This document shows positions 11,527 through 22,372 of a DNA stretch of 64,000 nt, in pieces. The notes under the pieces were generated by a model that had not been told where the DNA came from, did no database searches, and was given only the letters and a program-made list of their open reading frames with translations. This stretch comes from Kuschelorhynchus macadamiae (taxonomy: Eukaryota > Arthropoda > Insecta > Coleoptera > Curculionidae), in contig JAUTXW010000584.1 of the NCBI GenBank assembly GCA_030620095.1, positions 514,501 to 578,500 of the forward strand. Direction: 5' to 3'. Position 1 is the stretch's first letter. Each line of letters starts with the position of its first letter. The position numbers and the translations under genes were made by a program.

Positions 11527-12310
11527 TATCAAGTGCTTAAAGTATTGTCCATTTACTTCGTGACAGTGAGCTAAATATTGAGGAAAGACGTTCAAAACGT
11601 TAAGAAAGAAGGCTGTTAGTTTGTTCGATATTTCCACATTCGTTTTCGATTGGCCGTCTCAGATCCTCCGGCTTAGTTTTGAAAACAACAGTGTTGAGAT
11701 GTCCCCACAAAAAAAATAATCAAGAGGCTTCAAGTATGGGGGCAGAACTTGCTATTCAGTACTGCCCCTTCTCCCTATCCACCTTCTGACAAATATTGTC
11801 AAGGTATTCCCGAACTTCCGGATTGTAGTATGGGGCGCACAATCCTGCTGCAACCAGATGTACTTATTTGGTACTGCAATATTATCTAAAAAAACATTTT
11901 GGTGTAAATTCATAAAAGTATTTTACAGTGGTAAAAACGAACTTACGACAATTAGGAAACAATTGCGCTAAAGGCGAAACAATTTCAATTCTTAATAATT
12001 GCAAATATCTGGCACCATTCAGATTTCCTCTAGGAAAAAGAGCCAAATTATCCTCCGATCTGTTGTCCCAGCCCAAACGTTAAGTTTTTTTGGCAATTGG
12101 TTGTGATGTTCTCCTATCCAGTTAGGGTTTTCGCTCGCCAAATATCGACAATTATGCCTGTTGACAATTTAATTTAAAATGACAGGCGACTTATCGGAAA
12201 ACATTATTTTACGAATGAAATCTGGATTGTCGTTACAAAGTTCCATCATCGTCTTACAGAATTCTAAACGTAATAATCATCAGATAGTTCTTGCACTAGT
12301 GTTATTATAA
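11527..12310 (-). pseudogene. DD41D transposase relic with a 73-bp intron-like interruption
   Basis: Recognisable pieces in order: DNPDFIRKIMFSDKSP, NRHNCRYLASENPNWIGEHH, KLNVWAGT, GNLNGARYLQLLRIEI, QQDCAPHHT, RRWIGRRGSTE, LKPLDYFF and GQYFKHLI. Several frameshifts and stops make it a relic. Between FPNC and PNKYIWLQQD a 73-bp segment (11874-11946) begins GTAAGT and ends TTGCAG. Removing it gives FPNCLPNKYIW, which fits the family. Flanking TIRs were not located. Confidence 0.75.
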
Positions 12311-12779
12311 ACAGTTTCCCAGCCGATAGTGACCCATTTTAAATGCCTATAGCTATCTACGGTTTGCACCACTCTATTTCTTTTGGTCCAAATTTTTTTG
12401 TAGTTGATCGCAATTTTTTTGACACTTGTACAGAGCGAGGGAAAAAAATTTTTTTGGAATTTAATGGAACACCAACGTCAAAAAAAGAGTCGTATCTAAG
12501 GTATCCGTATACCAACATACAGCGGTGAAACTGATAATTTTAGCAGTAAAAAATGAAAACAAAAATCTTGGTAATTTTTTATTAGAATTTACAAAGCGAT
12601 TTACTCGGGCCTTAAACTTTATTTTCGTTGTGTTCATTTTTGCAGTTACTATACAGGGTATCCTAGCCGACCCCTTTTATACCAGGCATGCTACTTTTGC
12701 AGAGCGAATGAAAAAAATTGCCGTTTTTCAACATCTAATTTTTTTTTTAACAGAATGTTTGATAAACAAATAAAAACTT
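12311..12779. other. Spacer with a lone element end
   Basis: No gene is recognised. TACAGGGTATCCTAGCCG near 12652 looks like a TIR start without a clear partner. Confidence 0.4.
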
Positions 12780-13345
12780 AAAACAAATGCTGAATGTGGT
12801 GTCCATTTTGTTCAACACACTTTTGAAATCGAAACGCCAAGTTATCGAAGGGTTTTGTAACATGTCTTGGGGTATTGCTTGAATCACGTTACGAATATTC
12901 CGTTTGAGGTCTTCAAGATTTTGTGGAATCGGATTATAGTATCTGTCCTTTACGTACCTCCATAAAAAAATCTAACAGGCCTGGCATAACAGTTATAGGC
13001 ATTTGAAATGAGTCAATCTCGACTGGGACCCCTGTATAGGGTGGTGGTCCTGGTTTAGATCAATTTTTCTTGTGGAAAGATAGGGATTCTCCTGACTGAC
13101 TAACATATCCAAAGCCTTATCGCCGTCTGTCGCTGTTTTAGGACAGCCAGACCGCGCAGCATTCTTTACAAACTGTAACGTTCTTATACAGTCCTCATAA
13201 CACAGTATCATCAGAATGTGTATTCTTTGAGTTTTAACGAATTCATTATTTCAAATTTGACGTTGAGTTAAATGTATCTCAGAAAACATCTTTAGAATAA
13301 TCAGTTGAATCTGTAAATGTAATAAAATACAGGGAATTCCGTTCA
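12780..13345 (-). pseudogene. DD41D transposase relic, N- and C-terminal parts only
   Basis: The minus strand gives an N-terminal block (ILCYEDCIRTLQFVKNAARS then PKTATDGDKALDM, about 13050-13230). A C-terminal block at about 12785-12990 encodes the end of a DD41D transposase. The catalytic middle is missing between them, around 12990. It is the closest transposon relic upstream of the first visible mannosidase exon. Confidence 0.6.
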
Positions 13346-13521
13346 AAAAATAAAAGTTCCTATAAGTTACTGAAAAACGGTAAACTTGGCAATGTTGCAA
13401 ATATCATTTTATAAAATGGCCATGGTATGGTAAATGGATTATAATTTTGATAATAATAGCCACGACTAGAACTTTTTTTTTATAATGAATGGACTAATAA
13501 TTAGTAAAATTCTTGTTTCAG

Positions 13522-13708
13522 ATGACTCTGGAGATACAGATATATTTTGCCACATGATGCCGTTTTATGGATATGATGTACCACATACGTGTGGCCCCGA
13601 TCCTAAAATATGCTGCCAGTTTGATTTTAAGCGATTGCCCCATCATGGTTTACATTGTCCTTGGAAAGTACCACCGGTCAAGATTACAGATGACAATGTA
13701 GCAGAAAG
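13522..13708 (+). CDS. Alpha-mannosidase II exon (a), GH38 core
   Basis: Encodes about 62 residues including DTDIFCHMMPFYGYDVPHTC, GPDPKICCQFDFKR and PWKVPP, hallmarks of class II alpha-mannosidases. The Tyr-Asp pair in FYGYD corresponds to active-site residues Y269/D270 of the Drosophila enzyme (family knowledge, alignment by eye). The acceptor is TTGTTTCAG and the donor GTAGAA. The exon starts with two bases of a split codon and ends two bases into an Arg codon completed by the next exon. Confidence 0.92.
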
Positions 13709-13990
13709 GTAGAAAAACTACTTTATTAAATCAACACAAATTTTTGCCCAATTATCTGATTTCACAAATTTAGTTTGTCATATTTTTACTCTTATGTTCA
13801 TGGAAACTGTATTATTATTCCTTGTATTAATTTTTATTTTGTGTTGATTTATTAAAACTGTATAGAATACATGTACGGAGTGGTCCACTTAAGATGCACT
13901 ATCTCAATAAATAAGACACTAAGAAAAAAAAGTTAAATACAAAAAGTATTTGACCCTAAGTATATTTTTTATTTATAATATTTTTATGTA

Positions 13991-14365
13991 TACAGGGCGT
14001 TCCATTGTGCCAGGACAGTAACTAACTTTTTTCTTTTTAATGAAATTGCATGAATATTTTTAGAAATTCTAATTCTACGCTTGATTTTGAGTGTTTTTTG
14101 TCATCATAGCATACGAAATTTTGAGTAGTTTTTGAGAAAAATTAACTTTTTCGGAAAAACAGGCTTTTGGAAAAATGTTATTTTTTCACACTTGAAGCCT
14201 AAAATTGTGATTTTTGGTTATGGATCCATGGGAGTGGTTAATATTTAATACTCTGACCCATCAAGAGCGAAAATCTATTATGCAGGGTGGTCACAAATGA
14301 CCATCAAAAAAAATGTTTTTGTAACTAAAAAAACTTAATTTTTTTAAATGGAACACCCTGTATTT
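13991..14365. mobile_element. MITE with CAGGGTG-type ends
   Basis: 375 bp bounded by TACAGGGCGTTCCATT and AAATGGAACACCCTGTA, inverted copies with one or two mismatches. No coding capacity. It lies in the first visible mannosidase intron. Confidence 0.7.
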
Positions 14366-14959
14366 AGCACTTTTATTGTGTTTAGGATTTAATTCTGCAT
14401 CATTCCATATATATAGTTTATATTCCAAAAATTAGTAGTTTAGAAGTTATGACGAATTTTCTATAATAATTCAGGTATTTTCGTTAAAAATCTAACTAAA
14501 CCTAAATAATATCCTATTCTAAGTTTTTTTTTTTAACATTATAATTAAATGTAACATTAAATCAACAAGTAATGCAAGAAAGTAACTAATTACTTATTAC
14601 AAAATATTTTCGACTTAACCCACGTCTTTGGCAATAGCCCAACGTTACATTTTTTTAAGTGAATCACCCCATATATTTTAACATTTTTGGATTATATGGC
14701 GAATTCTAGACATTTTTTATCTAATATATTATATCTTTAAATCAGTCAAATTCCTTTCATGGCTAGAGTGATTCACGAATCATAATGGCCTAATTGCACC
14801 CACGGCCACTCATAACTATCTAGATCCAATAAAGTAAGTTAAGCACCTCATAATGTGTTACTTTGAAGGTGAATAGCTCAAAAACTACTGTTCTAAATAT
14901 AGACATGTTATATATTTTTGGAAAGAGAACAATGAGGCGCATCTAAAAATTTAAAAATA
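14366..14959. other. Intron spacer, nothing recognised
   Basis: AT-rich with no gene. It may contain decayed element arms, but no clear inverted pair was found. Confidence 0.4.
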
Positions 14960-15148
14960 TACAGGGTGTTCCTTTTAAAATAACAAAGCTCATGGTGATT
15001 TCTATATTTTTCGATAGTCATTTGTTTTTGATTTTAGCGCTATGTAAACCTTCAGATGAAATCTTACAACTTTCGTATTAACCACTTTTTTGTACCTTTT
15101 GAAATAAAAGATTTAAAGGGGTGGTAAATTATAAGGAAAAACCCTGTA
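14960..15148. mobile_element. Short MITE abutting the next element
   Basis: About 189 bp from TACAGGGTGTTCCTTTTAAA to TTATAAGGAAAAACCCTGTA, inverted copies of each other. Its right end shares TA with the left end of the 15147 element, making CCCTGTACAGGG at the junction. Confidence 0.65.
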
Positions 15149-16403
15149 CAGGGTGTCCGGATTTGGTTGCAAAAGCACAAATACCACCCATACAAATTTA
15201 AGCTCGTGCAGCACTTACAGCCAGGGAATGCAGAGCGTCGGGTAGTCTTCTGCAATTGGTTTCGAGAAAGATGCGATATGGTTAGAGATTTTGAAAGAAA
15301 GGTTATATGGTCAGACGAAGCACATTTCAGTAATTCTGGTATACTCAATAGGCACAATAGTAGATTCTGGTCCCAGGAAAATCGACACCAAATATTTCTA
15401 TATAGAAATTATTTCTGGACAATAAATTTATCAATCAATGGATCGGAACAAATGGACCTATAAGATGGCCCCCCAGATTTGTCGATTTCAGATTTCTTTC
15501 TATGGGGATATCTGGAAAATAGAATTTACAAAGACCAATATGATAATGTCCAAGATTTAGGAAATGCAATAAGAGAAAATTTTCGCTATTTACAAAATCA
15601 TCCCGTTATTTTGCTTAATTCCCTAAAACGAATACGAAAATTGTGCGAAGCATGCATAGAACAAAATGGAAATCAGTTTGAACAGTTCTTTTGATTTCCT
15701 TGGTTACTGTAGTTCTTATACGACAGTTGATTTTTGCTGAAAGGCTTGTTACATGATAATTTATTACTGTTTTGTTCTTGTGTTACATAAATCTAGGTAG
15801 GTGATGCTTTTTTGGTGCGCAATTATCAATACATATTTTGATAAATAGATTTAATTACATATTTATTTTGATTTATTGTTAGGATGTAGATATTGTTGAC
15901 GACTTTAAATAAAAGGCAGCATTGTTTTGCATGGCCTACTGCAAAATTTGGGATGATAATTATAAAAATTAGGATTTTTGTTGTTGTTTATTAAAATAGA
16001 CCCATTCTATTATATATTTTTGAGAAGCTTTTAAAAAGACAAATCAATTTCTGGACAAATATACAGGGTGTCCCGTTTAAAAAAACACAATTTTGGGTCA
16101 TATCTAAAAAATAACAACTCAAATGAAAAATATACGCCACTGGATCCAGCTTAAAAAACTGCATAAGCAGCAATTTTTCTTTTTGCGTTAAGTTAAAGGA
16201 TAACCGAGATACGAGGGGGTCCCAAAATGCAAAACTTTCTATTTCGCCCTGTATCTCATAAACGAAGACGGCTATGAAAATTTTGTTTACGGCTTTATGA
16301 GTTTCACAAAAAATTAGCTCAGGTTCGTGAAAACCTCAAGGTCCTATCTTTAAAAATAAGAGAGATACCCTGCTTTTGCAACCCCGGATTTGGACACCCT
16401 GTA
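15147..16403 (+). mobile_element. Internally deleted DD41D element, same family as 40445-42789
   Basis: The ends are TACAGGGTGTCCGGATTTGG and CCGGATTTGGACACCCTGTA. The right arm is nearly full length (about 15920-16403), but only about 30 bp of the left arm remains. Left TIR sequence TTGCAAAAGCA joins directly to transposase sequence AAGCACAAATACC, so some 850 bp present in the related copy are missing. It is a direct relative of the larger copy in intron 6. Confidence 0.85.
15160..15694 (+). pseudogene. DD41D transposase remnant with two internal deletions
   Basis: Fragments match the 41245-42078 copy almost word for word: HKYHPYKFKLVQHLQPGNAE, ERKVIWSDEAHFSNSG and NRHNSRFWSQENRHQIF. After that, sequence between HQIF and the FLDN region has been lost, removing the QQDGAPAH block with the second catalytic Asp. 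PRSP is also shortened before DLSISDFFLWGYLE. The C-terminus KRIRKLCEACIEQNGNQFEQ is intact. Catalytically dead. Confidence 0.85.
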
Positions 16404-17306
16404 CATAAATAATAATGTTCTATAAACTACATAATAAACCCTACAACTTTTATATTTTACAATTTTTTTTATCTCTTAACATTAATCTAATATTTGGGGT
16501 GAAGAATTATGAGGGATTACAGGGATTATAAATGTACCCCCCGCCCCCCATTAAATTGTACAATTCTCTTTGAGTAGTTTAATTTTTCAGATATCAACAT
16601 CACTTTGGTTTCTTAAATGTAACAACTTGTATACTATACGTCGATCAAGTAAGTCTCTTGTTGCTGATTATAGTTATACCAGGTTTGATCTTTAAAAATG
16701 AAGAAAGAAAGAAGAAGAAATGTGAGCAGAACCCCGCCATATGAAGCAATGCATTCCCATTTACTCACTCCCCTTTATTGAAGAACGTTACCCGTCTCTC
16801 TCTAAGACATTGGCTTTTATGGTAGTGTTTTTGTCAAATTTCTCGGGTATCTTTAAAGATAAAGATATTAAAGAAGGTATATTTATAATCAGGATAGATA
16901 CTTTGGATACTGGATTTAATGGTCGCACAATATACAAGGTTCCACTATCAGACTATATTAGGATTCCCTATACCTAACTTTTGTAGTTTTCCTGTAACTG
17001 AGCCAATAATAGGAGAATTTGAAGTTATAAGAGCCGTAATTACAGGAAAACTTTCAGTTGACGTTATATTTAGATATTATCCCCTAGGTGCACTAAAAAG
17101 GTTAAGAATTAGTCGAGATCTAGTGGCCACGGAAATTAAAATTTTTTTGTTGGCCAGTTAGATTGCCACGTTTTTTTGATACACCCCCTCCAAGATATAT
17201 TTAAACAAAGTACCATAACTAGAGACCTACTAGCATATGGCGGCATGAAAGATAAAACATAACCGTGGGTTAATTTCTTAGTTAAACAGGATTTATATTT
17301 TTGCAG
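16404..17306. other. Unassigned intron sequence
   Basis: Two overlapping open frames of 78-80 codons (16741-17161) have no recognisable motif, no domain and unconvincing codon use. I do not call them genes. No repeat partner was found in the window. Confidence 0.4.
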
Positions 17307-17484
17307 GGCGGAATTACTATTGGACCAGTATAGGAAAAAATCGAAACTCTACAAAACCAACGTGGTTCTAGCTCCTCTCGGCGACGATTTTAGATACGAT
17401 CATATTACGGAATGGGATGTGCAGTACAGTAATTATCAAAAACTCTTTGACTACATGAATAAGAAATTAGATTTACATGTTCAG
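17307..17484 (+). CDS. Alpha-mannosidase II exon (b), acid/base residue
   Basis: Encodes AELLLDQYRKKSKLYKTNV, then VLAPLGDDFRYDHITEWDVQ and YQKLFDYMNKKLDLHVQ. The GDDF motif carries the catalytic acid/base Asp (D341 in the fly enzyme, family knowledge). The acceptor is TTTTTGCAG and the donor GTAATT. One base completes the split Arg codon and the exon ends in phase 0. Confidence 0.93.
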
Positions 17485-17539
17485 GTAATTAAACTTTGAT
17501 TTAAAAAAAGCTTTGTAGAGTTAATTATGAACTATCCAA

Positions 17540-18235
17540 ATTTGCAATCAGACTTTCAATGCATCCGAAAATGTACAAGGTGCAACAGAAAGTAAGTTTT
17601 TTTAGTGGTAAACCCTATATGGACCTTTATGGAACCTTAAATAATCCCAATTCATCATTAGGATTAGGATCTCAAGAATTAAGGGAACGTTTCCATCACA
17701 GGAGAGGAAATTCTCACGAAAGTATTCCTAAGGTTTTGGAAAAAAATGTTCCTTATAAATTTAATACAGTTCAAAAACTTACTCAAAATCAAATGTATGC
17801 TCAAATACTGACAAAGATTTTAAAAAAAAACCTATTATGGACTGATAAATCGAGTATTTCAGCCAGTTGTTTATTAAAGAGGCAACATTTTAGATGAAGG
17901 GCTTCGCAATTTGTTAGAGAAGTCCGATTTCAAAGACGACACACAGTTAACGAGTGTGGAATACTGAGAAATAAAATATTGGAACCATTTTTTTAAGTGA
18001 AGTTTCTCTGGGGAAGTACAGCATGAATTTTTACAGAAATGTAACAGAATTATTGGAATCTGCGAAAAAAAACACCAATTATGATTAATGGGATTGGGAG
18101 GAATGGAACAATTGCAAGGCCGGCAAATAGCCCCGATCTAACACCATTGTATAGGGATACCCGAAAAATGAAACAGACACATTAACAAACAGTCCATAGA
18201 AAATGCAATAATCCGACAAAATATACAGGATGAAC
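17540..18235 (+). pseudogene. DD41D transposase relic
   Basis: A heavily decayed copy just after exon (b). NLLWTDKSSISASCLLKRQ marks the first catalytic region (the Glu after Asp is Lys), RRHTVNECGILRNKILEPFF follows and ANSPDLTPLY the third. The QDGAPAH block is gone. A terminus-like TATACAGGATGAACCATTT at about 18224 may be its right end. Confidence 0.6.
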
Positions 18236-18309
18236 CATTTAAAAGATCTTAGTTTTTGATAATTACATCTACAAAGTTTTTTTTTATTTTTAAATTTAAC
18301 TTAATACCC

Positions 18310-18605
18310 GGTGTAAATCGGAAATGTTCCTTTTTTGGAAAATTTAAAAAATTATTGCAACAAAAACACTCTACCGAAATGCATTGCAGTTCCTAGCTGA
18401 AAAATGGAGAAGGAGCTTGGCAATGAATAAAGCAATATTAGCAGTTTTTTTAGACTTTAAACGGGCTTTTGAAACTTTATCAAATTATAAAAAAAGCATA
18501 AATAACAATAAAATCACAAACTGTCTAAATAAAACCAAAATGGCTTGTTCAATATTAAATTCTTCTACAAACAAAAAAATGTCCAAAGTAAACACAGTTC
18601 TATAA
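18310..18605 (+). pseudogene. LINE reverse transcriptase fragment (family B)
   Basis: QFLAEKWRRSLAMNKAILAV followed by FLDFKRAFETL is palm motif A of a non-LTR reverse transcriptase. The same words occur on the minus strand near 62160, identifying one LINE family. The downstream residues do not continue as a normal reverse transcriptase, so the piece is rearranged. Confidence 0.65.
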
Positions 18606-18619
18606 CGAATATAAATGGA

Positions 18620-20515
18620 TGTCTTATTGAAGACCCCTTTGAGATAATAGTAGTTTTAGTGCAAGCTTTGATCTTGGTTTTCAGCAATTAGACCGTATGC
18701 CTCAAATAAGTAATACTTGTCAACATAGCTTATTTCTATCTCCTGTAGATAAACATGAAGTGACCAACATAATCATGAAGCTTCCTAACAAGATTTCAGC
18801 TGGTATTGATCAGGTACCAGTCGTGATTCTAAAACATGTCTCTGATTTGATTAGTGAGCCATTAGCTGACATCATTAATTTCTTCCTGACAGGAGTGTTT
18901 CCGTCTAGTTTAAAGGTTGCAAAAATTGTGCCAATTTATAAAAAAGAGACCCTCATTCGGCAAACAACTATAGGTCAGTATCTCTTTTGCCTTCTATTTC
19001 GAAGGTGTTTGAGAGTCTACAACCGGCTCATGTCTTTTGTAGTCACAAACGAAATTTTGACAGAACGACAATTTGGATTTTTGTCCAAAATGTCTACTGA
19101 ATTTGCTATCTTTAGAACAATTGCATTCATAATGAACGAAATTGATAAAGGTAAGGTCGCCGGGTTGTACTTCGATCTCACAAAAGCCTTCGATACAATA
19201 AACCATGACTTGCTTGTTCGGAAGCTTCAGGGTTATGGCATTCGTGGTACAGCTTCATTCTTTATAAAATCGAACTTAACCGACAGGACCCAGGTTGACT
19301 CTATAAATAGAAATGGCGTGGATTATTTTTCTCAACCAACAGAACTCCACCAGGGTGTTCCACAGGGATCTATTCTGGGTCCGCGCCTGTTCTTGCTTTA
19401 TGTGAATAGTCTTAGGGATGGGGTGCACTCTGGGGTTACTTGTCAGCATGCAGATGATACATCTGTGATATTGTTAGGTGATCTCTTGGGGGGCCTCTCA
19501 CAGGACTGTTCGCGTGCAGCTGAGCAGGTAAGTGGATGGTGCCTGGAGAATAATCTCAACTTAAATGCCGGCAAGACTGGCTTGCTGGAATTTTACAAGG
19601 CTTCCGCTCCTCTACATTGTATATATGTAAAACTGGATCATAAATCTATCCCAGTGGTATAGAGCTTAAAGTTTCTGGGTTTACAACTTGATGCTTCTTT
19701 TAGTTGGGATTGTCACACCAATAATTTAACTTCAAAACTAAACAGCCTATGTGGTCTCATACACAGACTTAGGGAACAGTTATTTCTGGAGACTATAAGA
19801 ATGTTTTATTTTGCAAGCATAGTCAACCATTGTCTATGGAATTTTACGTTGGGGTTCATCCAAAAATGCTCAAACCATCTTTAGATGTCAGAAACGTATT
19901 ATTCGATGCATTTTCAGGTTGCATCCGAGAATTTCATGTAGGCTTTTTTTTTGCCAAATTCCGGGTACTGACACTACCTTCCCTGTATTTCTTATCTTTA
20001 GTAAGTTTTGTTAAAGGACACCCGCACTTATTTTCTACTAATGCTGATGGTTATGCTGAGACCATGTCAGTTGTGACCAGAAACAGAGGTCAGCTTAGTA
20101 TTCCAGCTCACAATTCTACATACTTTCAACGTGGCCCGTTATACAGGGCTGTCAACCATATGACATACAACAAATTAATAATTTAGAAAAAAATCGCAAA
20201 CGTGTGACCAATTTCTTCCTTGAAAAATGCTATTATTCATTTGGTTTTGATTTTTAATCAGAAACTGCAAGTTTTAAAGTGTTGTGATCAGTCTTGTTCT
20301 ACTGTTCTTAATGTGATCTTAAGTTTTTAAAAGTTAAGTTTTTTTAGAAATCTGTATTTCATATATTGTTTTTATTATTTATACAATATTATACTAATTG
20401 TATCTGCAGTTTTTGTCATTAGACTAGATTGTAGTACCTAAATTTTGTTTTTGACGTTGCTTTGTCACCATTTATTGTGCTTGTTTGGCAATAAAGAATA
20501 TGAGTATGAGTAAAC
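18620..20515 (+). mobile_element. Truncated LINE (family A, CR1/Jockey-like)
   Basis: A 5'-truncated non-LTR retrotransposon lying between family B pieces. The reverse transcriptase frame 18697-19662 is followed by frameshifted C-terminal sequence including FRVLTLPSLYFLSLVSFVKG and NSTYFQRGPLYRAVNH (to about 20186). The 3' end is GCAATAAAGAATATGAGTA with a short ATGAGT-type repeat tail and no long poly(A). The clade is assigned by eye and is uncertain. Confidence 0.7.
18697..19662 (+). pseudogene. Non-LTR reverse transcriptase (family A), partial
   Basis: 321 open codons. Motifs in order: SAGIDQVPVVILKHVSD (finger region), LYFDLTKAFDTINHDLLVRK (motif A with catalytic Asp), LHQGVPQGSILGPRLFLLYV (motif B), HADDTSVI (motif C; the usual YADD is HADD) and the primer-grip region LNAGKTG. 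The N-terminal endonuclease is missing and the C-terminal part is shifted out of frame. The catalytic Asp pair is present, but truncation makes activity very unlikely. Confidence 0.8.
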
Positions 20516-21759
20516 CATTGACCGGAAAAAAAAATAAATAAATTATACAAATAATATGGGGTAAGGGATAATGTGTCAAATTGGTTTAAAAACTACTTGA
20601 GTAACATATATCAAAAAACAAGAGTATCAAGTGAAAATTCGAGTGACATATGTATTTATATAGGTGTTCCTCAAGGTAGTATTGTAGTATTTTATTTTTT
20701 ATATAAATAATATTTCATCAATTTTAAAACATATTCAGTTATTTCCTGATGACACATTAATTTATATACAAGATAGAAATATATTAGCAGCACAAGATTT
20801 TATTAATTCAGATCTAAATGTTTTATCAAATTGGCTTAAAGTTAATAAAGTAAAATTAAATCAAAATTCATGGTTTTGGGTAAAAATTTAAACACTAATA
20901 ACTTGTATATTTAATTAGAAGGGTCAAATTTGGAAATAGTGAAATCCTTTAAATATTTAGGTTTAATTATAGATGACAGATTAAATTTTAACTTACATTT
21001 TGAAACGATTATTAGTAAAATTGCTGGTAAAATTGGATATTTTAAAATGACTTCTCCAAATTTAAGTTTTTCTCCAAAAAAATTGTTTATAATACCATTA
21101 TCTATCCACATTTTCTATATGGTTCTACATTTTTGCATTTGGCCAACGTAGAAATATTTCATAAATTACAAATTGTTCAAACAAAGTCATGCAGATCTTA
21201 CTAAATTGTGATAAATATATAAACATATACAAAAATTACTTTAATGTTAAGACAATTAGAACGGTTAAATGTTCGTAATTTAATTTTTTATTTAGTTCAA
21301 AGTTGTATTCTCGAATATCTAAATACATTTATAAATGGAAACTCTGAAGAACATAATTATAAAACAAGAGAAAACAAAAACTTACATTTAAATTATGTTT
21401 TTAAAGGTGTTACTTATAAGTCAATTTTTAGTAGAGTCAATTCAATATAATAAACTACCATTTATTATAAAGTCTCAGAAATTTTATAAAAAATGTAAAA
21501 ATAACTTAAGAGATTATTTATTTAAGAATCCATTTTGAAAAGCTCAAACAAGTTAGCATCATCAGCAGATGATATAAACTAAAGTAATTTATCTTAACCG
21601 AGACTTTTTATAGGTAAATGTGGTCACACTTGATTGCACCCGACTGCACCGTTGTCAAGTAAGCAATAGAGAGGACTATAGGGAATAGGCCCTCTGTCTT
21701 TATTTAGTGCTTTCTTACCACATTTAACTATTTCTATACTCTCAAATGCATCCGATAAT

Positions 21760-22090
21760 CTATTATTAGATACATTTTTAATGAAGATTATTTATTCCTA
21801 TTTGGTGATTGTTTTCCAAAGCATGTTGGACAACGCTTGACTTTTATGTTCTTCCGTATCTTAAATGTGCCATGTGTTCTTTAAAACGAATGTTTATGGA
21901 GCGTTTAGTTTGCCCAACATATTTTAGATCGCAGTCATTACAACTAATTTCATAGATGCCTCTCCTCTCCTTCAAGTCGACTTTGTCTTTAGGGTTTCCA
22001 AGGAGATTTTTCAAACTGTTCTCCGTTTTGTTGGCTACTCTAAAACCTACGTTTTTAAATACTTTTTCTAGACCTCTCGTATATCTAGGA
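21760..22090 (-). pseudogene. GIY-YIG endonuclease domain of a Penelope-like element
   Basis: The minus strand reads YTRGLEKVFKNVGFRVANKT, then LLGNPKDKVDLKERRGIYEI and SCNDCDLKYVGQTKRSINIR with FKEHMAHL. GIYEI and KYVGQT are the GIY and YIG motifs, and the following Arg and the Glu in KEH are the expected catalytic residues. A stop follows and the C-terminal residues are scrambled. In Penelope elements this domain sits after the reverse transcriptase and nicks target DNA. Confidence 0.75.
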
Positions 22091-22107
22091 TAGTTACTTT
22101 AGTTTAT

Positions 22108-22165
22108 ATCATCTGCTGATGATGCTAACTTGGTTAGCGAAACGCGCGTCCAGAACGTAACAAGT
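22108..22165 (+). ncRNA. Hammerhead ribozyme, core intact (Penelope-associated)
   Basis: The conserved core is complete: CTGATGA (22116-22122), stem II GCTAAC-TTG-GTTAGC with perfect pairing, GAAA (22139-22142), a very short stem III and a GTC cleavage triplet ending at 22150. Hammerheads of this minimal type are known in Penelope-like element repeats. Self-cleavage here is inference from the core. Confidence 0.65.
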
Positions 22166-22372
22166 TGTGGTGTAGTGTAGTTAGAACTCTTGTATTTTGA
22201 TCTATCTTCCACCACAGGTTCCAGTGTTAGAACATTTTAAAAGCTGATAAGGAACACAAAAGTATGGTTTCTGAAGCTACTTTAGAGTAGTCTATAATAT
22301 TTAGAATGTTATGCTCTAAATAATAAAATAAATAAAAAAAAATAAAAGAAATTAACTAACTAACTAACATTC

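Larger units (their letters stand above)
21535..22237 (-). mobile_element. Penelope-like element fragment inserted in LINE family B
   Basis: It interrupts the LINE tail. The minus strand encodes a GIY-YIG nuclease segment, and the two ends are inverted relative to each other (about 21541-21590 against 22098-22138). Both ends carry the hammerhead core CTGATGA. Inverted, truncated repeats around a coding piece are typical of Penelope insertions (family knowledge). The reverse transcriptase part is absent. Confidence 0.75.
20530..22372 (+). mobile_element. LINE (family B) 3' part, interrupted by a Penelope fragment
   Basis: Reverse transcriptase remnants (NWFKNYLSNIYQKTRVSSEN, YIGVPQGSI, then KSFKYLGLIIDDRLNFNLHF and LRQLERLNVRNLIFYLV) run to about 21534. 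The 3' tail resumes at about 22238 with AAAGCTGATAAGGAACACAA and ends in TAACTAACTAAC at 22372. The same tail in reverse complement starts the minus-strand copy at 61379, confirming family and border. Many stops and frameshifts. Confidence 0.75.

Noticed and set aside
16741..17161. Overlapping 78- and 80-codon frames as a possible small gene
   Set aside because: No motif, no splice or promoter context, no repeat partner; typical of chance frames in an intron.
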